In this document: piece after piece, positions 1 to 10,340 of the stretch
Layout: each line of letters starts with the position of its first letter
How positions within the stretch are numbered: the first letter of the stretch is position 1
The notes under the pieces: model-generated
Database searches by the model: none
What the model was told of the DNA's origin: nothing
Seen by the model: the letters and a program-made list of their open reading frames with translations, nothing else
Program-made: the position numbers and the translations under genes
Assembly (NCBI GenBank): GCA_018398805.1
Contig: JAGFBZ010000693.1
Location: 2,232,001 to 2,296,000, forward strand
From: Hirundichthys speculiger
Taxonomy: Eukaryota; Chordata; Actinopteri; Beloniformes; Exocoetidae
Reading direction: 5' to 3'
DNA: 64,000 nucleotides

Positions 1-629
1 AATCAGAGATCCATTTAGCCTTGCAAAGTGTCAAGTCCTCTTCATTAGATATTAGTGAAAAAGGTTGGGAACCACTGGTTTGGATTTTAAAAGATTGCTT
101 TAACTGTCAACTGCAGAAAAACAGAATACATGTTTTGTCTCTCAGTTGTAGTGAACCAAAAATGTTAAGTAGCCTAAAATGATCATTCTCACATAAAGTA
201 CAGGTAAAGATAATGTTTTTTTTAAATGACTTCCTGAAGTGTTTTTCAACACAATGTGATACATCTCTGTGCTCAGTATATCACAAAAAAAAAAAAAAAG
301 CATTAGATGCAAACATTCTAGTGCAGCAAAGATATAAGACAAATAATGTCAGCAAACAATTACTTTTCTAATATTATATATCTCATTTAATAGCGGTACT
401 CCTTTTAAAGGAAGAATACTGAAGTATATCTCCTGCAGCCTTCTAGTAGATAAACATGTCCACGTGAGGCTGTCTTTGAGCAAACAGTTCAGCCAGTAAA
501 TAAAACTACCATTACATTACGTGATGGAAGTGAATGCGAGTTGTTCATAAACGATGTTTGTCCTGTGGGTTTAAAGTAGGTTTGGGGTGTGGTCCAGTGG
601 TCAAGGAAATGGCCGGATGACCTGAACTG

Positions 630-640
630 TGCTGAGTCAT
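630..640 (+). promoter_or_regulatory. MARE/AP-1-like motif
   Basis: TGCTGAGTCAT contains a complete TGAGTCA core and one TGCTGA half of the T-type Maf recognition element; the second half is not conserved. It lies 6.6 kb upstream of the maf start codon. Large Maf proteins are known to bind such sites, so autoregulation is imaginable, but a motif this short can occur by chance. Confidence 0.25.
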
Positions 641-1522
641 GTCCCAGGTGAGGGATAGAGCTGCCTCCACTGAGCTCCGGGACGTGCACTTAACCTGCAG
701 TAATTACTGGAAACAACACTGAGAACATGGCAACATGGAAATCGTGGAAGTGGCTCTAGGATTTCAAATTACTCTGAGCCTCTTGAGGCGCACTGCGGGG
801 AAACCTGACAGTCGAGTTGGTTTTTGAATATTCGAAGGATTTATCAGTCAGGAGCCCATCACTGAAACAAACAACTTTAAAGGACAAAGCTTGCAATTTA
901 TATATGTTATGCCACAAAATCTGTAAATCAGAGACAATTGTTCGGTAAATATGGGTCTTCCATTTGTCTGAATTGCACTTGTGTGGATAATAACCTTGCA
1001 AACTAATGACACAAATGGTCGACATTGATTGGGCCAGCAATAACAGAGAGGAGGAGAGGAGTAAATCAGTGAGCGAAAAGCGAAAAATTAGAAGGCAGAA
1101 AGAGAGCATCACAAGGGATGGGTTGAGGCAAAATGAAGAGAGGGAGTGAAAAAAGAGGAAAAAAGGGCAACGAAAGAGAAAGAGAGAAGGACCCTGTGAA
1201 TGAAGCCCAAATGGCTGCTAAAAATCATTAATCTTGTAGGGATCTGTGTCAGCGAACAGCAGCGACACAAAGAGCTCTCGGAGCAGCAAGGAGAGCAGCT
1301 CAGTGACCCGAACCCAATTGGCTGAGAAAGGCCCACCAGGCTTTAATAGACTTTTGCTGATCCGACACTTGTTTGCTGGGAGCCACAAAGAGGCGATTGC
1401 AGGGACTGACAGAGGCCTGCAGGCCTGGGGGCTCCCCTCCTGGCCCATGATAAATGACCCAGGGTGGGCAGGGCCAGGACCAGAGGAGAGGGGTGAGGTA
1501 GCTGAACAGTGAGGAGGTCATC

Positions 1523-1583
1523 AGGAGAGGAGAGGAGAGGAGAGGAGGAGAGGAGAGGAGAGGAGAGGAGAGGAGAGGAGGAG
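1523..1583. repeat. (GGAGA)n microsatellite
   Basis: About 60 bases of purine-only GGAGA repeats with one GGAG interruption. This is a simple-sequence tract with strong strand asymmetry. Confidence 0.9.
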
Positions 1584-3500
1584 TATCCTTTGGACCAACA
1601 TTCTCACAACTCTGCCACTAAAGTGACCTGGGGTCTGCTTGCTCATGTACAAGTGGCTTTATTCTGAAGTTCACAAGTGGGCAGTGAGAATAAACCAGCT
1701 CAGATCATAAACATTTATGCTTCACATGCTTGACAGGGGAATAAAAAGTCTCCTCTGATATTACACAGAGCCATTTGAAGCCTATTAAAACTCTCTTTTT
1801 ACTTTCAGCTTAATAACATGCTGGTCCTGCATATACTCTGCTATGGATGACTCATATTTTCCAGAATATTAAATAAAGAGGGGGTTTAATGCAACCCAGA
1901 TATACTGTTTGACAGATCCATATGCAGACAGTTATGCACAAATGGACGCCACTTACCGTTGACATGTTAATGCTGGACAAAGAATCAGGGTAAAAACATT
2001 CAGGGTGGATATATTGTTACATATCAGCTTTAAGGACAATGAGAAGCAGGTTGCGTATTTAACAGGAAGAACATTTCTATGTGAGTAAAAATGACTCTAA
2101 TTGTTTTCAGTTCATTTTAGGTTTCTTTAGAATTACAGTAGCCAAGTGTTGGCTTAAGAAACACAGATGTAAATTGTGGTTATGACCCGAGAATATGGTC
2201 TTTAATTATGTTATGCCTGCACTCTGATATTTGGTTCTTGTGGTGCCGCCCACATTCTGTGGTCACACAGCCCCAGTTTATAATAAAACCTAATATCATG
2301 CACAAGCCTCAGCAAAGAGCCAACTGGATGGAAGCCAGACTATTGTACATAGCATTGCAATTTACATTAATGAAATGACCACAGCAAAAGGCAGATTTAT
2401 TGTCCTTTTTCTTCTGGGATTAAGCCAGTACAGTGAGCACTGACATTTATTTGTTGTTATATTTACTACATGTCAATCAGGGACATCTAATCTCAGAAAA
2501 GGCCTACAATTATGTCTTGGCCTCCCCATCAGCTTTTTATATTCCCGCTGTCTCTCTGCCATTTATAAAAAGACCAAATAAGTGCTGTATTGAAGTTGGA
2601 GCTGTCTACACGAACTAAAAGACTCCATGTCACTGATGATCCACATCAAACTCTCGGCAGTGAGTAAATGCGCCACCAGAGGCGCCCTGTCATAAGGAAT
2701 AAGACTTAATTTCCCCGCAAACACAACTATCTCCTTACCGCCAAAAAAGAGAGAGTGTAACTACCGCCATTTCAAAGACAGATGTTTGATGGCCACAGTT
2801 AAATCGATGCGCTCTCATAATGACGAGATTCCCAGCATTTCCAGTCTCATCTCGCCCTTTGCCGTTTTCCAGAAAGACTCATCAGTCACTTATCCCTGAT
2901 GAGGATTTTAGCCCTCACCAGAGGCTGGCCTCTGTCTGTTTAAACACAACACACATCTAAATAATACATGTTTTCACGGAGTCAATCGATCAGTCTGGAG
3001 TAAACAAGAAAGCCTGAGTAACTCTCACGTTGTAAAAGGAGGATGTCAGATTTCTGGCGCAGCAGGACCGCAGCCTGCATAATCAATCTGAGCGTTTAAG
3101 GGCAAATTTAAGGTGCCTTAGCAGCATTTTTAGAATATTATGCCAAAAAAATAAAATAAAATAAAATAACCAGATTATTTAATGGAACATACTGTGATTC
3201 TATACATCGTTTTTATGGTTATAAAAAAAATGATTTTATAGATTTAAATAGCACTAGATCATTTTGCATGAATCAAATCATGAATAACATACGGACACAT
3301 CGTGGAAGACAGTAAGACTCCTCCGGGTCCTTTTTGTAAAACTACATAAATAGAGAATAAACCAAATGGTAGCTGGTCCATTCAGACGGGAAAAAAAAAC
3401 CCATAAAGGTGCAATTACATCTGCAGATATTACTTCTGAAACTTAGAAAACACTCATTGTAAAAGACTGACAGCGTAAAACCAGTTACTGTGTTATGAGA

Positions 3501-6239
3501 CTGGAGCTGAAACTGCTCTCTTTTCTCCTCTTTGCCTCCTCAGAGCAGGACTTTGGAAAGCGCCGCGCCTGCATCTCCATCCCTCACCCTCCCTGTCACG
3601 GGCCTTTCCAGAGCGGCACCCTCCGATGTTCCTGCTGCAACATCCACATGGATGTTCGAGGAAAGCATGAATAAATCATTGCGCACGCGAAAAAAAAAAA
3701 AAAAGCCAGAAGATGACCAAATAAAACCGATCTATTGACCCGAGAGTGAAACAGAGCCTGATTTCGAGTCTGAAAGAGGCAAAAGTATTCCTTGTGGTCA
3801 GTTTTTCCCTCTGTGGCAGCTCGGATCCAAGAGGTCTTGGCAGTGCAGTCTGGCCTCCGGGCCGCAGGTGCGCATGCATGGAGAGGTCCGAAAACAGAAT
3901 AAAAATCCGTGAATGTGCGGGGAAGTCATGTCTCGTCCTACAGGCGAACCCCGGGCCTCCTGCGTGACACCGGCGGGCCCGTTGCAGGTGTGAGATGGGA
4001 GCCGTGGGAAGCTCTGCAGCCTCTCCAGCCTCCATGCGTCAACTGTTTAAGGTAACATTTTAAAGGTGATTTTATTTCTGTTATTCATTCTTAAAATCCG
4101 TAGGATGGGACTCTCATTAGAGGCGAATAAGCAAGCATCAACACTTTTTTTCGCTGTCCATAAGCACACGGATCACTTAATAGATCATTAACCACCGATA
4201 TGCTGCTGACATGGACGCTTTTTTACATCTCGTCTCTCCATTACGGCTCGTGATTACCGGGGGAGGGGGGGCGGGGGGAGCCGCCGGCAGGCCTGCCTGG
4301 ATCTATTAGACGGTGGACTCGGGTTATATTAGAAAGCATTACGACCTAATGGGGGCTGCCGTCGGGTCCTTCTCTCTCTGGGAGGAAGTTTCAGGCTGGC
4401 GCGGCTCGGCACGACACGGCCGGCTCAGATCGTTTGTGAAGTTGGAGCCGAGTAGCTGGGAAGCTCACCTGCAGATGCAGGAAATTAACAGAGGACCATT
4501 TATGACTTCAGATTCCACCTGCGTGCTTTTTTTTTTTCTTCTTTTCTTGCAGTGCTGTTAAAAATAACGTAGAAGAATAGAGGCTGGCGGTACAAAGTGA
4601 CATGAAGACACGTGAAATGTTTGTGGTTTGTGACTCTTGCCTCTGAAAGCTAAACATTTTAGACGGAATAAGTAGAGTACAGGCTTTGCTTTATCTACAC
4701 TTTAAATTACCTTGAATCTGTTCGACCAGCATTAAATAATAACCGTGCGTTAAAGCATCAGGAGCATCATAATAATAACAATAATAACAAATCTCTCTTT
4801 TCGTACTGTTCTCTGTTCCGTTAGGAGCTGTCTACTTTTAATATATGCTTCCTGAAGCTATTGAATTCTTAAAATGGCTTTAATTTCATAATGCAACATC
4901 CTTTTTTTTCCCCCACCCTCCACAGCTGCGTTCATCACTTACAGGCGGATTTTGACGCAAAGTGTAACTTTTAAGGCAGGAATCCTAAACTAAACCATAG
5001 CAGGGGGTTCTGATTTCGTGAATGTAGATTCAGCGCTGACAGACTGTTCCAACCCTCAAACTGAATTTTAACGCAACAAATCTGTTCTCCATCATCAGAC
5101 CTCATGTTTGGCAGCCTCTCTCTTCATCCAGCCTCATCAATAACCTCTGCGCGCGGCTGTTCGCAGCCAAATATGGGCTGGAAGCGAACTTGTAACCCAG
5201 TCGATCCATCAAATTGGCTCCTTTACCGACATTGTTTTTTCACTCTCTCCGTTTTCGGAAGATGCAGATGTTGGCTCAAAATACATCCTGTCATTTTTTT
5301 TCCTTATAATTTTGCGGACAATTTAAAACAAATACAAGCTCAATGGCGCGCGCGAACTACCTGTTAGACAGTAAAAGTGGCGTGAATGAACATGACGCGT
5401 CGGTTCTGCATGAGTTTCCAGTGACTGGGATTAATTGTTGTGTGAGTGTGGCCTTTAAATTGAGGCAGAGATTACAATCCAGTCGCAAAATAAGAGGAAA
5501 ATCTCCATCCCGAGCTTCATGGGTGCGCGTGTTGCCCACGCAGGGGCAGCCTTGAGCCTGTTTTACCGGATCTCCTGTTTGATGCTGGCCGGTGTGAAAT
5601 GAATGGACCGAGCCAAGAGGAGTCAGGAGTGGGAATCTGGCAGCAATAACAGGCACAGAAAAAACAGACAATTGAACTTTTACCAAAAAAGCGGTAACGT
5701 GTGATGGAGGGATAAATAGATATGGCCGGTGTTGTGAAAATGTAATGTGGCTCTCAAGTGGGCTGAAATTAGGTTTTAAATGCAGTCTAAACATCAGGAT
5801 AGTGAGTGAGAGCCAATCGTGTTACATTAAAACAGGGACAACAAGAAAATGTGTCTTTGTTCCAAAAAAAAAAAAAAAAAGTGAACTAAAGTGTGTGACC
5901 ACATCACCACATTTGTCGACTTTTATTTGAGGGGAAATAAAGGTCCGTGTCTGTCTGGTGACTTTGTGCGATTTCTGTGGGAAATGCAATAAAATATCAG
6001 TGTAGAAACAAGAAAGATCTTTTTGTTTTCAGCACAAATAAAGTTGTATAAAGCACTAAGACAAGGAGCAAAGTTGCAAACATGACTGATGTCTCTCTGT
6101 TTGATGAGTGATACGAGTCAAAGTGCTTTTTGGAAACAGCTGGAGCAACTGACCTTGCCTGAATGCAAAACACCTCAGTTTACCTGAATGTTTAGATTAA
6201 TTGGCTGTTGCATCACGAAAACGCTATCAGACACAATTG
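3501..6239. other. Upstream gene desert, proximal part
   Basis: No gene is supported. The stretch contains scattered GC-rich patches (about 3540-4040), a G-rich run at about 4259-4282 and several A or T homopolymers (for example 5863-5880). Open frames of up to 145 codons on the - strand (5357-5794) have no family resemblance and no gene context. The sequence is complex rather than repetitive, as expected of cis-regulatory DNA near a developmental regulator, but no specific element can be assigned. Confidence 0.5.
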
Positions 6240-6566
6240 ATGGAAACCTGTGATTCATTCGTGTTGAGTCGGGAACGCTGTCACGAGCGCAGACCTGGAG
6301 CAGCGCGCCGCACCGGAGCTCCACAGACTCTATGAAAAAGAATTTCTTTCCCATTTTCCTCCCACCTTCCGCTTTTAGGGAAGCTGGTCAGCTGACTGTC
6401 TGAGGCTGTCAAGACTGCGCCCTCCCCTTCATCTGTTCCCCCTCCTTCTCTTCCTCTGTTTGAGCGCAGGGAGCGCTCCCATTGGAGCGCTGAGCGCCAC
6501 AGATCCAGCCTCCCAGCGCGACGTCACGGCGCGCTATAAGGATAAAGCTCTGGCTGCTCCGAGCGC
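6240..6566 (+). promoter_or_regulatory. maf core promoter region, GC-rich
   Basis: This CpG-rich stretch precedes the maf gene. It carries a perfect palindrome GTCAGCTGAC at 6387-6396, which is an E-box core flanked by two overlapping half-Maf sites, and a perfect palindrome GGGAGCGCTCCC at 6469-6480. A reversed CCAAT box (ATTGG, 6481-6485), a CRE half-site (ACGTCA, 6521-6526) and a TATA box at 6535 follow. The order CCAAT, then TATA about 50 bases downstream, is a normal RNA polymerase II layout. The transcription start near 6566 is inferred from the TATA position. Confidence 0.7.
6535..6541 (+). promoter_or_regulatory. TATA box
   Basis: TATAAGG in a GC-rich context (gcgc before it), about 660 bases upstream of the maf start codon. 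It predicts initiation about 25-30 bases downstream. Confidence 0.65.
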
Positions 6567-7197
6567 AGTCTGCTGGATACCAGAGCGCGGAAGGAGAGAG
6601 AGGGGCGAGCCTTTGAATCTCTGCGGTGCAGAGCTGGAAAAGCTGCTTCTCAGAGAAACTCAGACGCCATATGTAACTCTGCTTATTTGTTCATTTGATT
6701 TTTTTTTTCCTGGAGAAAAAAAAAAAAAAAAAGGACTTAAAACCAAGAAGTTGCAACGTGGACTGGTGCCCATCTCAGCGAGCAAACGTGGTATTTCTAC
6801 GACCATTATTATTTATGCATTTTTTTTTAAACACTTCTGCTGAAAGGACTGAGCTTTTACTTTTGTACTGAAGCGCACTGCTTTCTACCTCTTGCCTGGT
6901 CTCTGCCAGATTATTCCAGCAGAAGTAAACTCTATGACGCAGACCGTGTGCAGAGCATTAGCCTAAAAGTTTCCTCCACAACTTTTACCCCCCCCCCCCC
7001 TTTCCTTTTTCTTTTTTTTTTTTTTTTCACGAAACACACGGTGTTTCATGCTACAACAAGTCAGCGCAGAGCGGCGGAGGAGTCAAAAGAACTATTGCAT
7101 GAAACACGAAAGGAAAGAAGAGACTCTGGTTAATAAGTCTGTTTTTGCGACGCTCGCCAGCACCTTTGCGTATCTGCAGAAGAGTCGCGACACCGTC
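6566..7197 (+). other. Predicted maf 5' untranslated leader
   Basis: This is the stretch between the inferred start of transcription and the maf ATG. It contains A and T homopolymers and a C13 run at 6988-7000 followed by T-rich sequence. Several upstream ATGs occur. The one at 7048 is in frame with the main ORF and has no stop before 7198. No intron signal is needed, in line with the single-exon structure usual for large Maf genes. Confidence 0.55.
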
Positions 7198-8273
7198 ATG
7201 AGCGCAGAGCTGAGCATGGGCCCCGAGCTGCCCAGCAGCCCTCTGGCTCTGGAATATGTCAACGATTTTGACCTGATGAAGTTCGACGTGAAGAAGGAAG
7301 GCCTGGCGGGGCTGGATCGCAACGGGGTGCGCCAGTGTAACCGCCTGCAACCCCAGGGCTCCGTGTCCTCCACCCCCATCAGCACGCCCTGCAGCTCGGT
7401 GCCCTCCTCGCCCAGCTTCAGCCCCACAGAGCAGAAGCATCACCTGGAGGAGCTGTACTGGATGCCGAACAGCGGGTACCACCAGCAGATTGACCCGCAG
7501 ACGCTAAACCTGACCCCCGAGGACGCGGTGGAGGCCCTGATAGGAGCCACGGCTCACGGCCACCCCCCGCCTCCGCACGTCCAGCAGCAGCTGCAGCAGC
7601 AGGGCGCTTTCGAGGGCTACAGGGGCCCGCACCACCACCACCACAGCCACCACGGCCACAGCCAGCAGCACCACCACCCGTACGCGGGGGGCATCCAGCA
7701 CCACGGCGATGAGCTGTCCGGGCATTCGGGCGGACACAACCACCCGCACAGCCAGCACCACCACCACCACAGCCAGGACCCCGAAAGCCCATCCCCGGTC
7801 TCCCCGGACTCCCACCAGCCGCTCATCACCGCCACCATCACCACCACCATCCGCACGGCCACCTGAGCCAGTCGGCGGCGCACCACGGCTCCGGGGGCGG
7901 GCTCAACGTGGAGGACCGCTTCTCCGACGACCAGCTGGTGTCCATGTCGGTGAGGGAGCTCAACAGACACCTGCGGGGCTTCACCAAAGACGAGGTGATC
8001 CGCCTCAAGCAGAAGAGGAGGACCCTGAAGAACCGGGGCTACGCGCAGTCCTGCAGGTTCAAGCGCGTGCAGCAGAAGCACGTGCTGGAGAACGAGAAGA
8101 CGCAGCTGATGAACCAGGTGGAGCAGCTGAAGGCGGAGATCAGCCGACTGGCGCGGGAGAGGGACGCCTATAAGCTCAAGTGCGAGAAACTGACAGGCTC
8201 GGGGGCCAGCAGCGGCTTCCGCGAGGCCGGCTCCACCAGCGACAACCCGTCATCACCAGAGTTCTTCATGTGA
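7198..8273 (+). CDS. mafb: Large Maf bZIP transcription factor (MafB-like), frame broken once
   Basis: Sequence-specific nuclear transcription factor that binds Maf recognition elements as a dimer. In vertebrates MafB patterns the hindbrain and acts in myeloid and other lineages. Visible parts: an N-terminal transactivation region (residues 1-80) with the [20 protein letters not shown] block, a VKKE sumoylation-type motif near residue 31 and a Ser/Thr-Pro cluster at 56-76; the [14 protein letters not shown] block at 103-116; a His-rich linker (about 145-230); and the extended homology region from 7917. The basic region (about 8001-8081) includes [12 protein letters not shown], and a leucine zipper follows to about 8170. 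The tail [18 protein letters not shown] is MafB-type rather than c-Maf or MafA. Expected length is about 358 residues, normal for fish. The frame changes near 7819-7823, consistent with one missing base. ATG 7198 was chosen because its context has G at -3 and homology starts there. It could be either teleost co-orthologue (mafba or mafbb). Confidence 0.95.
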
Positions 8274-10340
8274 GTTGTTGCAGCCTTTTTCCCGCGAACA
8301 ACAAACTCTCGCCCTCCAACCTTCCCTTTCTACACAAGTGACTGACGAACAAACGATGAGAATCCAGAGCTCCCATACGGTTTGATTATCCTAATAACAA
8401 TTATATTCATATTAGAAGAATAATCCATCAAATATTATTCTCATATATAATGATCTCCCCCATCCACGTGTCAGCTGAGCTGCAGAGTAGCGCGTCTGAT
8501 CAGCTGCAGCGTCCCTCTAGATTAGTCGCTTGTAGTGAAGAGACTCATTTCTTCTTCTTCTTCAAATCGGAGGACCATTTTCTCCTCTGAGACTACAGCT
8601 TTTAAATAATCTGTAAGTAACGTGGGATGGTGTCCAGGCAGTTGTCTTATAAGTTTGATTTTCCCAAAATCGTGACACGTTCAGAAACGAGCAGGCCTGT
8701 GGTTCCACAAATACCTGAGACTCATATCCGACAAGTGGGCCCGCAGTCTGAGAGAATCCACAAAAAAAAAAACCAGACTCCACTTTATGCAAATCTGACT
8801 CCAGTCTACTAACCCGTCACAGGGGGGAAACATTTTATGCAACATCTCATTGATTTATTGCCTGCTTGGTTATATTCGAATATATATTGAGACAAAAAAA
8901 AAAAATCTGCATTAAATATTAATCCTGCATGCTGGACATGTACGGTAATAATTTCTATTTTGTACTTTCATCTTCTCGTGTATATTAAGAGCATGTTGTT
9001 GATCTGCGTTTCTCCATTTTTTTTTTTTTTTTTTTTTTTTTGGGGGGGGGGGGGGGGGGTGATGGAGCGGGGACAGAACAGCAGGACTGCCGGTGCAGTA
9101 TCATACGACGTGGGTTTCTTTTTGGCTTGTAAATATTATGCAACTGCAAAAACTGCACAAGATTCAGGAGGCTGGTTTGAACTTCTTTCTTTGTGTCGTT
9201 GTTTTTATCTCAGTTATTATTTGTTACGATTTATTTTTTATCATTAGTGGGGAGTCTTGATTGAAAGAAGAGTGCTTTTTTTTTTTTAAGAAAAAAAAAG
9301 TTGCATTTAAATACAACAGACTGCGTGTCAAGTGCACTTTTGGATGATGATTTGCAAAGTTTTCATTTTGAGATTTGTGCAAGCCTCCCTCCAGGATTAC
9401 ATACTATGATATTATACTGTAATGCTATTCAGGAAAGGCCCATAAAGTTTAAGGCTGATATTTGGAGGCCGAGAAGACGCACATGTGGCCACAAGGTTAT
9501 TGGCTTCATGCGCACCAGGACAAAAGTACATAAACATACGGAGTGTGTTTTAATACAATTATCCTTTTTATTAATCTCAACAGGCTAAGGAAAGCATTGA
9601 CTGTCTCTTAAAATATATTATACATTATTTGCATGAACAGGACACATTTCACCCAAATCAAACAACATAGTTCTCATTCAGATTAACAGTCACCTGAACG
9701 TTTCACTGGGCCTGTCATTAATTATTTCTCTTTTCACTTTGCTTAAAAAAAAAGGAAAAAAAACGGCATCAACTTATTTACTTGTGTTTCTCATGCAGAG
9801 TTTATATTTAGATAAGATAAATGTTTTTGATAGACAGTTTAACTAATGTTCTATGTTTTCCTGATTTTTTTCCTGCCGGTCAGTAAAAAAGGGGATTCAG
9901 GTTGCGCAAATTCTCAAAATGAAAACTTAAGTTTATGTTATGTAATACTTTTTTTTTTTGTCTGTTTTTTTATTATTATTTGATGATTCTGGTTCTGCTG
10001 GCCAGATGCATAATAGTTAAAGTTTTTATTTTAATGATTTAAATTAAAGTGTCAGATCATATCGATTAAGCATGGTGCTTGCATTGAAACTGTCGTTGAA
10101 AAGTCATGCATTTAACAATCGTTCGGTTTGTTGATTCAACTGTGTTGAAATCGAAGTGAAACTGCAGCAGCGGGTTGTTGTTTTGTTTTTCTCCAATTCC
10201 ATGTAATACTTAGCGATGATGGGGATCAATTTTCAATCCTGTTTATATGAATAATAGTAACACTTAAATTTGAACTGTTCCATTCAGGCTGGTTTCTGTT
10301 TTGTCTTTTTGTTGTTGTTTTTGGAAAAAAAAATAAAATT
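8274..10340 (+). other. Predicted maf 3' untranslated region
   Basis: AT-rich non-coding sequence after the maf stop. A T25-G18 tract lies at 9017-9059. Possible polyadenylation signals are ATTAAA at about 8911 and AATAAA at 10332-10337; the later one would give a 3' UTR of about 2 kb, similar to known MAFB transcripts. The true end cannot be set from sequence alone. Confidence 0.4.
9017..9059. repeat. T25-G18 homopolymer junction
   Basis: A run of about 25 T is followed directly by about 18 G within the probable maf 3' UTR. Such runs are unstable and often mis-sized in assemblies. Confidence 0.85.

Larger units (their letters stand above)
1..3500. other. Upstream gene desert, distal part
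   Basis: I see no gene here; the short open frames lack any recognisable domain. The stretch holds a (GGAGA)n microsatellite at about 1523-1583 and a Maf/AP-1-like motif at 630-640. Two runs of complex, moderately GC-rich sequence (about 1320-1460 and 2640-2940) look like possible conserved non-coding elements, but only an alignment with other fish could show this. The first 85 bases include the phrase ggttgggaaccactgg, which often occurs at dispersed-repeat ends, so a repeat may be cut by the window edge. Confidence 0.55.

Noticed and set aside
2672..2687. CTCF-like site ccaccagaggcgccct
   Set aside because: One G short of the usual core, with mismatches at key positions; too weak without binding data.
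7617..8081. Antisense open frames under the maf coding region
   Set aside because: They are shadows caused by GC-rich codons and the His (CAC) runs, giving Val/Trp-rich nonsense without homology.
7908..8273. Separate short bZIP gene starting at GTG 7908
   Set aside because: This is the C-terminal half of the same Maf gene after the frame break. GTG is not a credible vertebrate start here, and the homology continues upstream through the His-rich linker.
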